Shown here: positions 1-11,987 of the stretch, piece after piece
Position numbering within the stretch: position 1 is the stretch's first letter
How the letters are laid out: every line of letters starts with the position of its first letter
Source: Symmetrospora coprosmae
Lineage: Eukaryota > Basidiomycota > Cystobasidiomycetes > Symmetrosporaceae
DNA length: 64,000 bases
Assembly (NCBI GenBank): GCA_008802785.1
Contig: VUYT01000048.1
Location: forward strand, 21,940-85,939
Direction of reading: 5' to 3'
Translations under genes and position numbers: made by a program
The notes under the pieces: model-generated
The model's database searches: none
What the model was told of the DNA's origin: nothing
What the model saw: only the letters and a program-made list of their open reading frames with translations

Positions 1-3000
1 TCGAGCTCCTCGTTCTCGTCCTCTGCCAGGTCTGCCTCAATGTCGTCGAGGACCTTGTTGAAGACCTCTCCGCGCGTGGTGCCCAGGACCCGAGCGAGCT
101 TGTGGGCGCGGCGAAAGTGGATGCGGACGCTCTCCATGCTGCTTCTCCCGTTGACGCCAGCGCCGGCCAGCGGATCAGCATCATCGCCAGCGCTCGACGA
201 CGCGCGAGAGTGGGAGCGCGGGGAGCCAATGTCGAATGCAGAGTCGGCAGACGAGTGCACCGTCACGCCCGACATGGCAGAATCGCGTCCTGCTCTCGAC
301 GCAGTTCCTCCGCGCGAGCCCCGCTGCGGATTGTACAGATGCGCCAGCTGCGGGTGGCTGCGCAGGCGGGCGCTTGTGCTCGGGTATGCAAAGCCAGCGG
401 GCAGGCTGGCCGTCGTGTCGATCGAGGAGCGGCCACCGCCCAGCAGCGACTCGTCCTCGTCCGTCGTGCTGCCGTAGGATGTCTTGCCTTGTCGTGTCGG
501 AGGCTCGACCTGGCTACCGGCGGCAGCGATGAGGGGCAGACCAAGCTCATCGTCCGTACTCGAGACGTCACCCTGCACGCTCGCCCTGTCATCTGCGTGT
601 CCTGCCTGGCCATTGCACACACGAAGGGCCTCTTCCTCGCCCTCCTCCGCCATGACGACACGAGCCAGGTCGTCGAGCAGATTCCGGTCTCCGCTCTCAG
701 CAATGTAGCGCAAACTGGCCACGCTTCGTCGGTACAGGCTCGACGTGGCTGTGCTTGAGCTGGATTTGAGCACGCGGTCGCTGCTGCTTGCACGCGCGAA
801 CGAGAGCGGCCGTGGTCGGTCATCGCGAGGCACGAGCTTTCGTGGAGCGAGAATTTGCGCAGGCCGCCGAGAGCTGTACATCTGTGCGGGAGGCAAGGAG
901 CCAAACATCTGCGAGAGGTAATCATTCGTGTCAATTGTCTAAACGTTGTCCTGAGCGCAAGTTGCTGCTGCGGGCGCCCCACCTTTTCCAGCTTTCGCGC
1001 CCGTCGAATAGCAGTGATGGCGGGGTCGGCGCCCTCTGCGACCGCCCCTCCTGATACACCAGTGACAGCAAGCGTATTCCTCTTGTGCTTCTCACTCTCG
1101 TGCGCTGCGCCCGGCTCGACACGGACATAAGCCCAGTCGGCGCTTGTGCCCGTCGGTGCCGTCGCAGCCTCTGCTCCGCTCTCTGCGCGCTCGGGCTTCT
1201 TACTCAGCCGACGAGAGGAAGGTGCCCGCTTTGGCGCTCGCTCCCGCTGCTGCTGCTGGTCGTCCGCAGAAACATGTCCCTTGCCAGCAGCGTCACTGAT
1301 GCCCGCATAGCCGGACTTGGAGCGCAGGAGACGCGTGCTGGCTTTGCTGAGGAGCTTCGTGGTGCGCTTGCTCTTTCTGTCGCCGTTTGAGGATGCGCCG
1401 GATGCGATACCAAGTCCAAGGCCATGCGATGACGCGATGGGCGTAAGCGGGGCCGAGTGCACGAGGGGCTGTGCGTTGGCGCGCAGAATGTGGTGCCCCG
1501 TGTGATCCGAGAGAGCAGAGACGGGAACTCGCTCGCCGAGGAACGCCTGCACCTTCATAAGCTTGCGCCTGCGTGCCTCTTTGGCGTCTGCCATACTTGT
1601 ACGCGAGGCCTGGCGTGCCTGAGCTGGCATTCGCGGCGAGTCCCCTTCGGAAGAAAAGGTATTGATGGAGCGAGGGGAGAGAGGCGCCGCAGCTGTTTGG
1701 AAGGTCGCCGCACTGCCCCGGCGTGCATACTCGTCCAGCTCCACTTCGGCGCGCGAATCCGGGTCGACGTCTGGCGACTTTAGCCCGAGCGCCATGTCGG
1801 GCGAGGTGAATGCGTCCGTGTGGTCGCCGTGCCGGTCAGTCCCGAAGAAGGCAGCTGAGGATGCGCGGGACATGGCGCTGCTCTCTCCCCCATCGTCTGG
1901 GAATAGTCGTGTCTCTGGTGACGTGGCTGTAGATCGTGTCAGCCTCTCCGACTCCCGCCCACGACGGGTCACGAAAGGCGACTCACGCGCAGTGATGGGC
2001 ACGGGCGTCTTTTCCTCTCCCTCTGAATCGTCGTCCGCTCCCACGACATACGGGCTGGACTGCACGCTCAGTCCCGCAGGGGGTGGTGCAGCTGGTCGGC
2101 GGTTAGCGAGCGCTGCCGGAGACAGGAGGAGCTGGTCATCGCGGACCAATTCCCCAAGGACAGCCTTGAGCTTCCTGCTCTTGCGGACCAGCGTGGCCTT
2201 CTCTGCTGCGGAGAGGTTGTTGGTATTGGATGGGAGGGTGCTGGCGTCGTCGTCGTCGTCGTCCTCGAAGCACATGGCGGCCGTGGCGGGCGAGCCATGG
2301 GCGGGCTCGGAGCGGGTGGACAGCGAGCGGCGGAGTGCTCCAGATCGGGTATCAGTGAACGCAGGTGCGTCGAGAGGCTGTGGAGGGGAGCTCTCGGGCG
2401 ACGCGTCGTCGATGCGGACGAGGGCGGACTGGAAGGGCCCGACGTAGGGGATGTGCTGTCGTGGAGCAGCATTTCGCGCGGTTGGAGCAGGGAGCAAGGC
2501 AGTGCGCGAGTCGACAGTGTCGATGCTGTCGTACCGGCGCAGGTCGCTGCTCGAGGTGCCGCGCGAGGACGACAGCGCGCTCTCTGCGTCTGCATCGGTG
2601 TCGTCGAGGCTCGGCACGCTCTTGCGGTGCGTGGGGTCCCCAAGCGTAGGTGTGCGCCGCCCGAAGATGGCCGACGAGGGTGAAGGGGCGACCTCGCTGC
2701 CTGCGGACCAGGCGCGCCGGTGCGGCGGCGACAGGGGCGTCTGCGCAGGGTGCCGGACGTAGCGCGGGGTAGGCGGGGCAAAGAGGGGCGATGTGGGCGA
2801 GAGCACGCGCGAGGATGGACTGGACGGGGCTGCCGCGTACGACCGCGCAATGATGAGCGTCTTGCTGTTGACGTTCTCGCCAAAGAGCCAGCGTAGCTTG
2901 TCGTCCCGCTTTGCGCGCTGCTCTTCTGCGCTCGCTTGCACAGCTCCCGTGGTAGCGGTAGTGCCGGTCGACGCGACGCTGCCTGCGCTCGTTCGGCGCT

Positions 3001-3779
3001 GGAGTCCGGTGGTACTGGAACGGCGCTGCTGCTCCTCTAACAGGGTCCGCGGGAACCGTGCTCGAATGGCAGCATCGTCGGCATCGCGCTTGGCATACCG
3101 AATGCTCCCAGCGTGGTCAGCCGACGAGTGCTGCCCGAAGTGGTCTTCTCCAAGGTAGTGCTTGAGCAGGCTGGCCAGGACCCAGCGGAGGGCGCCGACT
3201 GAGCGAGTGCGTCCGACTGTGACTGGAGGCTGTGAGGCGCGCCGGTTCACGAGGGATTGAATCATTGTGGACTGTAGGGAAATGTCGGGCTCGGGGAGGC
3301 TGTCGAGGGACTGCGCAAAGGTGCTTGCGCCATCCAAAGTGGACGCTAGTTTGTAAAGCGAGCAAAGACGCGCAGTGAACTTTGCTGCATCGTCGAGTGG
3401 GCCATCGTCGACGTCGTTCGATGCCAAAGCGGCGAGGTGGAACGGCCGTTCTCTAGATCTGGCGGCATCCGCTGCCACCGAGAAGGCCAGATACTGGCAG
3501 ACAGACGCAAGTCAGTGCGTGTGCGACTGCATAAACGCTCAAGCAACGCACCAGCTCGTCCAAGTAAGCGGAAAAGTGTTGCAGAGCTTCTGGGAGGTCC
3601 AGCTCGCCGTCGACGCCGGTGCACTTGACGGAATGAGGATCTGACGACGCCGCGACGCGCTCGAGGAGGTCGAGGATGGCGCGGGCGTCGAGGAGGAAGA
3701 GAAGAAGAGAGAGTGACTGCGTGTGGGGTTGGTGCAGAGCTGCAATGAGCTGCTCTGCCCAAGGGACGACGGTGACCAT
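1..3779 (-). CDS. unrecognised low-complexity protein with a repeated KLxxVLG motif (3' end beyond the window)
   Basis: Partial gene, read as complement of <1..908, 983..3493 and 3552..3779; both introns have GT-AG ends and keep frame. The ATG at 3779 starts MVTVVPWAEQLIAAL. The first ~190 residues look folded and helical; the rest is Ser/Thr/Arg-rich and probably disordered. The visible feature is a short basic motif seen five times: KRDDKLRWLFGENV, RKSRKLKAVLGELV, RRRKLMKVQAFLGERV, RRARKLEKMFGS and RRAHKLARVLGTTRGE. The first intron from the 3' side splits the fourth copy. I do not recognise the family. The spacing suggests a docking or scaffold protein, but that is inference. The gene runs off the left edge, so the C-terminus is unknown. 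It is divergent from the gene starting at 4425. Confidence 0.75.
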
Positions 3780-4424
3780 GAGGACTATGGAACTGCGACT
3801 GCGTGGATACGACGAAACAGAAGACGCGAGCGGACGAGACTTGGACGGATCGGAAGAGCGAGAGACGAAGAACGAGATGCGATGCGATGCACTGCGGTGG
3901 TATGCGATGCGATGGGCGTCTGCGACAGAGCTGCGAACGCGCCTTTCCCCCCCTTTGAAGGGGGCGAACAAACAAGAGGCGAGGGGGCACGTGCAGGCGA
4001 TGGCTCAGGCCTCGGCCACACACCGCTCGAGCCAAAAGTACGACAGCGGTACCAAAGAGAACACTCACATGATGTCATCCAAGGTCAGCGCAATCCTCTG
4101 AAATGTACAGTGTCGTGGCTTTGCCTATCCACCGGCTTGTGGACGCATGCAGTCGCGGCCCATGTCACGTGCGAGCCCTCGACAGGGCAGGATCATCGCA
4201 TTGACGTACTCTACAGAAAGACAGAGGCACTGCCAGAGCGTGTATGGCTGTGGTATAGAGTGTACTGTACATCCGATGCATGCTCTCCGACTTGGCCCGT
4301 GCCGGTTGCTGTTCCGCACTGCCTGACCTGACTCCCGGGCCTGCTTGTCTCCCAGCCAGCGACGCAAGACTGAGTGACACATCTCATCATCTTGGAGGAC
4401 ATCCGGGCGTGCAGGAGACGTCCA
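3780..4424. promoter_or_regulatory. divergent intergenic region with two CACGTG sites
   Basis: This 645-bp stretch separates two divergent start codons and has no supported gene. It holds two CACGTG palindromes (3988-3993 and 4166-4171), the core bound by bHLH factors of the Cbf1/Pho4 type in fungi, and an ATGCG-rich patch around 3877-3913. A promoter role is inferred from position only. Confidence 0.4.
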
Positions 4425-7400
4425 ATGGGACATGACCGTCCATCAGGGGATGCTGCAATGACCGACGGCGCCCACACCGACCCGCACCGGTGGAGTGGCG
4501 GCGACCCTGCCATCTCCAAACCGTACACGCACCACCGAGGAGCAGCAGGAGGGAGTGCATCTTCGTCTGGAGGAGGTGGAATCCTAGGCTATCTGCGCAG
4601 CGAGCTCGACTCTTTCGTCAAGGGACTCAGCGGGCGGCACGACGTGAGTGTCTTTGCTGGATCTCGTGAGGAGGGCTTGACTGACTTGTTTACTCGCCGT
4701 AGGACGAGCCCGTATCGACGCAACTGCCTGTGCAGGGACACGCCCATACAAAGAAGCGTCAGAAGAGATCGCACGAGAGCGTTCTCGTCCCTGCGAATGG
4801 CAGTGATGATGAGATTGAAGCCCTCCTCGAGCAAACGGGCAGGCGCCTACCGAATCAGGGTGAATCCGCTCGAACACAGCCATGTTCAGTGATGAAGCCG
4901 CAATCCTGACCCTCTGTATCGCACTTCGCTTCTCGCAGACTATGCCTACACGCAGTTGACCGAAGCGAATCTCCGGGCGTCGTCAGGCTCGGCGTCTGTA
5001 GAACACCTAAACACCCTCCCATCCCGCACGTCGCACGACGCCACGCAGACACGGACACGCGCCTCGCTCGACGCCTATGCAAGCTACTATGACTGCAGAG
5101 ACGACGCGCCCTTGCTGCCCATCGCATCTGTCTCGCCGCCACGCCATTCCAACGAGAGACAGAGCGGCAGCACCACAACACCCGAGCGGAAGCGCAAGAA
5201 GCGACAGAGGGCCGTCACAGTCGCGAACGATGACCCTGCGCTCTTCGAGTTGCGACGGCAGCTGCAGGGCGCAGAGGAACCGCTCGAGTCGGCGGTCAAA
5301 AGCGGTGTGGCGCCAGATCGCGAGGAGCAGGATGCACAGGCTAGGAGGAAGCCCCGCAGGGAAGACAGGGAAGAACGCGCCAGTCGGAGGAGGCGGGAAC
5401 GAGCAGCCTCGCTCGAGCGCATGCATGCGATTGAAGAGGCGGAAGGGCGGGAACGAACACGGACAGCCAGCCATGCGACTACGGAACTGGCCATTTCACC
5501 GCCGTCGACCGGCGCAAAAGCAGCTGCTGCTTTGTCGGACCCGTCCAAGCACGACGGCGCCGAGCTCCGCAGGGTCGAAGCGCTAGAAGCCGAGGTCGAG
5601 CGCCTGCGCCGCGAGCTCGAGGAAGCGCGCACACTGGCCCAGCACCGGACAGCTCAGCGAGCGGATGAAGATCAGGTACCCAGTCATCACATGCGCCACG
5701 TCCACTTTGCACCCACGCCTCCGCTCTCCGACATCGACATGAGCGCGACATTGACTCCGACTATCGGCGACTCGTCGTTCCTCTCCATCTCGTCGAGCAA
5801 CTCCAGCTCCCTCTCATCGTCAGGCGTCGCATCGCTCTTCTCGGGCTTCCCGCATCCGCCCGCTCTCGTCCCACATCGGCCTGCCCCAGCACCGCCGCTC
5901 GTTCCCGTGCCGCCACCTGCTCCTCCTCCGCCGGCTGCGCTTGCACCGTCAGAGCGAATGACCCCGCTCGCACTCCTCGCAGCCGCCAGACGAAGCCACC
6001 CGCCATTGTCTCGGGCCGCTACAGATCGCGTGGCCGGCTCGGAGCGAAAAGGTGCTGCGTCGCCACTGGGTGCAGACGTTGACATGGGCAAGTTCCTGAG
6101 CGAGATGAAGAGCGCAAGGCTCAGGAAAGTCGGGCTGCCTCTCGAAGGGGCTGCCAAGCGCGACAAGGAGAGGGACAGAGATAAGGAGGGCGATGAAGGC
6201 GGGATCAGGGGCGTGCTGGAAGGAGTGCTGCGCCGCCGGTTCCAAGGGTCGTCATCGACTGCAGGGCGGGACTCGGCTTCCACCGCCGCGTCGTCCTCGT
6301 TGCGGTCCCGTAAGACGGGCAAAGACTCTGGTCTCGACTCGTCGAGCAGCTCCATTACGTCATTCTCGTCGTATCGCCCACCCGACTGGAGCATGGATCT
6401 GGCCACGAGATGTGATCGGGATGCTGCAATCAGTGCCGACCCGGGCACCGATGCAGTCCTGCCACCGCCGCGCACTTCGTCCCTGGGTGTGCGTCCTGCT
6501 GCTCGTGAAGGGCAATGGACACCAATACAAGCAGGAACATGGCTTCCGACACATGGACACTCAGCCTCGACGTCTTCGCTGCCCGTGTCCGTCCAGCGCC
6601 CAGTAGCCAGTCTGCCATCCTCCATCAAGCAGTCCCGCACGCTCTCGCACTCACAGGCTGCATCTTTCAGCTCGCAGATTGTGCACACACCGTCTCATCA
6701 GACGAATGCGCGGTCGAGCGGCGGCGGTTCGAGGCGCAGCATTACGCAACCGGGTCACGTCTCGCTCCTGTCCAAACCGCACGCGCGCCCTTCGGCGGCG
6801 TTCGGACACGCCCTGTCTACAGACGCTCCGCCAATTCCTGCTCAGCAAGCGTGTCGGCTGCCAGCGAAGCGCTATGCCGTACCGCACGGGCATCGGGCAA
6901 CCGGCAGCAGCTCTTCGACACCCGCGCCGGCCTCGACACAAGCCATGCGCGACCTCCCCGAACCGCCCTCGACGGGTCTGACGCAACGCACGCGCAAGAC
7001 GAGCAACGAGTCGGATGCCTCGCTGCCTGCAGCCGACAATGAGCGGGGTGCGTCCGTGCGGTCCGCCGGCAGTTCGTTCGACATCGACATGTACATGTAC
7101 GCGCAGATGCAGCTGCATGCTGGGCCTGTCTCGCGCTCTGTGGACATCAGTGCGCAACCTGGGGATGCGCAAGGCTCGACGGCGGCGTCGGTGTCGATCG
7201 TGTCCGACGCAAGCTTTGACATTGAGGCAGAGATGGAGCAGGAGCGTCTGGAGTTATCGCCACCTGAAGAACAGGTGAGAGGCGGGACGACGCGCCCGAT
7301 GCTGGGCAGACGCATCCCGACGCTACGCTTCTCCAACACCCCGCTCCTCCCCCTGCTCAAGGAGGCCAACATGAGCAGCGAGGGTGACGCCGAGCAAGGA

Positions 7401-7667
7401 CGTGAGACGCGAAGTGCCCCGTTGCAGACCCGCGCGGCCAACCAGAGCTCGCCCGGAGAAGGCAAGCCGGTGCCGACTCGTTCCAAGCGGGCGCCAGACT
7501 CGTCCTCGAGTGTGAGGATATGGGGAGACTTATCGAGAAGCCTGGGCAAGCGACGTCGCAGCAATGAGGAGAATGTGGAGGTGGGGCAACTCGAAATCAC
7601 GGAAGAAGATGCGGACATGCTGCTTGATGGAGAGGAGTCGTTCCTTGCTGCGTACGGAGAGAGGTGA
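4425..7667 (+). CDS. unrecognised coiled-coil / low-complexity protein
   Basis: Joined as 4425..4643, 4703..4859 and 4939..7667; phases close, giving about 1034 residues. The first two exons carry a basic KKRQKRSHES stretch, a likely nuclear signal. Near residues 330-350 there is a predicted coiled coil (ALEAEVERLRRELEEA), followed by a Pro-rich segment, long Ser/Arg-rich disorder and an acidic C-terminus (EITEEDADMLLDGEESF). Two short repeats resemble each other: FDIDMYMYAQMQ and FDIEAEMEQERLE, around 7079-7240. No catalytic motif is visible. Nuclear or cytoskeletal scaffolding is possible but unsupported. The start was chosen because it opens the frame of the first exon; a second Met lies 11 codons later. 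Confidence 0.75.
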
Positions 7668-7896
7668 CGGCGCTTGCTGGGTATACATGTGGTTGGACGT
7701 GGCGTTGCGTTGTTGTACCCCGGAACTGGGGGATTGTGCACAGAGCCAGTACGTACATGCGGAGGCAACCTCACACTCGTTCATCATCCATCTGTGTTCG
7801 CATGATTGCGGTGGACGCGTCTCCGCCGTCCCCTCAGGCACAGCAGGATGGCCTCCTGCCAACGGTTCCATAGCAGCAGCGAAGACAGCGACGACG

Positions 7897-9128
7897 ATGC
7901 CACAGTCTACGATGATTGCGCGTGTCAGCGATGGTGGGTGGGATATGGGATCATGGAGGGAGAGAGAGCAAGAGGCGCTGATGGCGTTGGCGCATCCCTC
8001 CCAGGCCTGCCGCTGGCAGCATCCGTCGACGACGAGCAGGTGCGCGGGCTGGCGCTGACGCTGACGCTGACGGATGCGTCGACGGATGCGTAGGCTGCTG
8101 ATATCCGTCGCTCTGCTCTGCTCCTGGTCGTATCCACCTCCTCACTGCCGCTGCCATGCTGGCTGCTGTCATGGTCGCGTCCAACCCGCGGTAATCCCCA
8201 TATATACATCCCCTCCCACAGACAGAGACGGACCTCGCAGAGTACAAGCAGCAAGCCAAGCTCATCTTCCGCCGTCTGACAGAGACGGCCGAGCCGCGCT
8301 GCTCGATAGAGAGCGGCAAGTGCACCCTGCAGTACGTTGCGTCGGAACTCCCACCCACGCCCATGACGTGTCCGGCCATGGACCCGCGCTGATGTCGCAC
8401 GCGCGCATGCATGCACGCCATGCACACAGCTACCTCATCTTGAACGGCATCGTCTACCTCACGATAGCGGACAAGTCGTACCCGCGCAAGCTCGCGTTCT
8501 CGTACCTGGACGAGCTGAGCAAGGAGTTTGAGCGGAGCTATGCGGGTATGTCGAGCGTGCACTGCAGTTCAATCGCCGTCATCGACGCACACTGAGACCT
8601 GGTATGCGCGCACACCCGCGCAGACGAGGCCTTCAAGCCGCAGCTCCGGCCGTATGCATTCGTCAAGTTTGACACGTTCATCCAGCGCACGAAACGGCTG
8701 TACCAGGACTCGAGGTGCGAGACCGCCTACCCACGTCCTGCCTATGCTTGGCAAGACTGACGTCGCGCCACATGACTAGGACAATGGCCAATGCCAAAGG
8801 AGGCGGCGGGCTCGACCGCTTGAATGAGGACCTGCAGGACGTGACGCGCATCATGACAAAGAACATGGAAGACCTCCTCTGGCGCGGGGACTCGCTCGAT
8901 CGTGCGGCTGTCGCCAATGTGCTCGTGCCTTCCCAAGCAATGATGCTAATCTGCCCGTCTCTTCTCCACACAGGCATGTCGACAATGTCGACATCGCTCC
9001 GGGACGAATCGCTCAAATACCGGAAAGCCGCCCGGAACATCAACTTGCATGCGCTGTACCGCAAGTGGGCACCGGTCGGTGTGCTGGGCCTCATGTTTCT
9101 GATACTGCTTTGGTGGAAGTTCTGGTAG
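7897..9128 (+). CDS. SEC22: SEC22-type R-SNARE
   Basis: Seven exons: 7897..7933, 8005..8039, 8222..8331, 8430..8545, 8624..8714, 8780..8901 and 8974..9128; all phases close to 221 aa, the usual length. Sec22 is an R-SNARE that drives fusion of ER-Golgi vesicles in both directions. The N-terminal longin domain is visible (MIARVSDGLPLAASV, then HYLILNGIVYLTIADKSYPR and FSYLDELSKEF). The SNARE motif runs from LNEDLQDVTRIMTKNMEDLL, with the zero-layer Arg in LLWRGDSL. A single C-terminal membrane anchor (APVGVLGLMFLILLWWKFW) ends the protein. The first two exons are only 37 and 35 nt. The gene converges with the PDI-like gene downstream. Family assignment is firm. Confidence 0.95.
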
Positions 9129-9208
9129 CGCTGTCTGTGATGCTGTTGTATGCTTGCAATGAGGGGACCGGCCCTGCACTTCTGCGTCGCTGCCTGATGT
9201 CACAACAA

Positions 9209-9252
9209 CCTGTTCTGCGATATCATGGAACCTGTTCTGCGATACCATGGAA
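9209..9252. repeat. 22-bp tandem duplication between convergent genes
   Basis: Two adjacent 22-bp units, 9209-9230 and 9231-9252, both begin CCTGTTCTGCGATA and end CATGGAA, with one T/C difference. They fill most of the space between the SEC22 stop and the stop of the opposite-strand gene, eight bases from the latter. They could be a recent duplication in a shared 3' region. No function is evident. Confidence 0.9.
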
Positions 9253-9260
9253 CGATGCGA

Positions 9261-11987
9261 CTAATCCTTCTTGACGCTGTTCGAGCCGGCAGACCCGCCG
9301 TACAGGCTGTTCTTTGTCTCGACGTACTTTGGCTGGTGCGTTGGCGGCGACCCGTTTCTGTGCGCTTGTTGTAGCTGGGCATACGCGGCGGAGGCATCAT
9401 CGCTGTCGAGAACATAGACGAGGACCGAGAAGAGCGCGATAAAGAGGACAATCGCGACGAGCGACGACAGGATCGGGTGGTGCGTGAAGGCCACGGCGAG
9501 GAAGTGGAGCTTGACGCCGAGGTACCTCCCCACGCGCTCGCCGTAGCTGAGCGATATCTTTGGTTTGAGGTTGCCGTCGTAGATGCTCTCGAGCGCCGCA
9601 AACAGCTGTCGGCCGTCGATCCGGAGCGGCAGGCCCTGCGCGTCGACGGGGTAGAACCGGTCCTGCACGGGGTCGGCAATGATGACGGCTGGCTCCTTGT
9701 CGAACGCTTTCACGCCGTACGTGCTCGCGAGGTGCTTTGCCCACGTGTCTTGGTCGACCCAGACGAAATTCACGGGCGTGCCTCGCGGCCGGAGAGCAGC
9801 GCCCTGCCGCCAGGTGCGGGCAATCTGGGTCAGCCGCTCCTTGCGTTCGTCGAATGCTGCGGCACCCAGGGCCTTCTTGCTTAACGCGGCAAGAACGACG
9901 TAGCTCGCACTGCTGGCGTGCAGAGCATTCTCGAAGGGCCCCATGTAGCTGTTGTAATTGGCGCTGCCGAGCTCAGCCAGCGTGGGATGCTTGTTGCCGT
10001 GCAGCCACTGCGCGATCTCGGTCTGCGCGCGGTTGCGCTCATCGATGAGATTCGACACCGCGGGTACGCCAGGATCAGACGAGGTGACCGTTGAGCGTGG
10101 GCTGGTAAAGTTGAGCGACGACGCGGGGTGCGTACCGTGGTCCTTGAAGACGATGAGGTACGGGTTGCTCGCAGGATACTTGAAGTGCGCAAACAGGTCC
10201 AGCGAGGATGACTTGTACACTGATGCAGAACCCACGAGCGTTCGCGCAGCCTTGTGCACGAGCTCGACTTCGGGTTCGGGCGTGCTTGCTGGATACAGGT
10301 AGAGAAAGAAGACCTCTTCTTCTGTCGCAATCGTCATGAGTTCCGAAGGGCTCATGTCGCGCATGCCAGTCCTGTTTGTGTCCATCCATCAGAAGCAAGC
10401 ACACGAAGTAGTCGAAGGAAAACCACCCACGCAAGCGCGGCCTTGTTGGCAAAGGCTCCCATCTGCGACAGGCTCCTGCTGCCCTTGTACTCGACCTTCT
10501 CTCCGCCATTGTAAAAGATGAGGGTCGGGTAGCCCGTGATGCCGTGCTGCTTGCATTTTGCTTTTGTTTCGGGCGTATCGCAGTCAAACTCGACAATGTT
10601 GACCTTGTCCCTGAGGACAGACGCCAGGTCGCTCCAGGTTGGGGCTGTGGAGCAGGCACGTCAGCTCGTGTTGGCTTATGCAGTAGCTGCCAGCGACCTA
10701 CCGAGATGCTTGCAGTGCCCGCACCACGGCGCAAAGAACTTGACAAAGACGGGACCGCTCTCGCTGTCTGGGCTGAGAAGGCGCTCGAGCTCGGCCGTCC
10801 CGACACTTTGCACCTTGCCGTCCGTGTTCGGCGTGAGCCGCTTCTGAACGACGTGGTGCTGCTGTACTTGCAATACAGGCTCTTCTGGCAAGCCCGTAGC
10901 TGTGGGCGACGCTCTTACGGCATCCTTCGCTCGGTCCGCAGCATCGGCAGTCCCCTCGCCTGAGGAGGCGGCAGAAGTGACGACGCTCCTGCCGCCCTCG
11001 ACGCCTGCAGCGAGTGCCGCGCCTGCGCCGAGGAGAGCGGCCCCTTCCGCCTGGGCAACTTTAGCGGGTGCTGTTCCCTCTGGCGTTGTGGCAGTTGTAG
11101 CAGCTGCGAGGACTGCACTATGAGCCGGATCGTCGGGCAGCCGGTCCTCCAGCCACTGATTCAGACGTTCGAGAGTGCGCTCCTTCCTGTACTGCTCCAC
11201 GTACTCGCCGTTCTCGTAGAGAAAGACCGAAGGGTAGCCTTTCACGTTGTTGGCGTCGCACAGGTCTGATGTGTTCGAAGTCGATACCTGGTCAGATAGG
11301 ATGATGCAGCAGCTGGCCGTGGAAACACAGCCCGTACCTCCGTCAACAGAGCAGTCGACCTGTCCGAGATGGAAGTTGATGCTCTCTTCTTGATCCTGCC
11401 GCGCTTCAACGAGTCTGGAAGCGGACAGTGAAAGCGTCGCGTCGCGTTAGGCTCACGCCAACGAGAGATACTCCAGCCGGTGGGTTCTCACTGGATCCAG
11501 GTCGGGGCGAACGCCTTGCAGTGGTGGCACCATCTGTAGAGGATAGCATGTCGGCGTCGGCGTCGGCGTCAGACTCAGACCGGCCTGGAGTGGTAAGTGG
11601 GCCGCTCTTTTCACGCACGGCGAGTAGTGCTCGACGAGCCTGGAGGCCGATGGGACGCGGTGTCGATGAGATGCGCGTCAGCCACGGCACGGGTCCGTCC
11701 ATGTCTGTGCAGCCACGCGCAAGATGCACGGACGCGCCGGCAGCAGTGGCAGCAGCGTCCAGAGCCGTAGCAGCACCGGATAGCTCTCAGCATACGACGC
11801 ACCATATCCCATCCGCGACGCTCTCCTTGAAGTTGAGACCTGTCAGTTGGCGCCCGCCGTGCATCTCGACAGCTGCCTTAGCGGGTGCAGCGGTCGCAGA
11901 GTGGACTGCCACTGCCCATGCTGCTACAAGCGCGGCAGCTATCCGACCGCGCCATGATGAGGGCGGCGATGTCATCTGGGGCCGCAT
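9261..11987 (-). CDS. membrane-anchored protein disulfide isomerase-like protein, two thioredoxin domains
   Basis: Seven exons on the minus strand: 11803..11987, 11619..11639, 11492..11533, 11338..11414, 10702..11265, 10431..10644 and 9261..10371, closing to 737 aa. A signal peptide (RIAAALVAAWAVAVHSATA) leads. Thioredoxin domain 1 has the atypical active site WCHHC near residues 70-74, with the cis-Pro segment GYPSVFLY. Domain 2 has the classical APWCGHC near residues 288-293 and GYPTLIFY. A less conserved lumenal region follows, then one transmembrane segment (LSSLVAIVLFIALFSVLVYV) and a short cytosolic tail, as in TMX-type or Mpd-like oxidoreductases of the ER. Likely role: disulfide formation or isomerisation of secretory proteins. 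Exon 2 is just 21 nt and the CHHC codons lie right after it. Confidence 0.9.

Noticed and set aside
5687-6688. Long open frame on the minus strand opposite the gene at 4425-7667
   Set aside because: It mirrors low-complexity codons of the plus-strand gene, has no family pattern and needs no splice logic; the plus frame fits in phase with two upstream exons.
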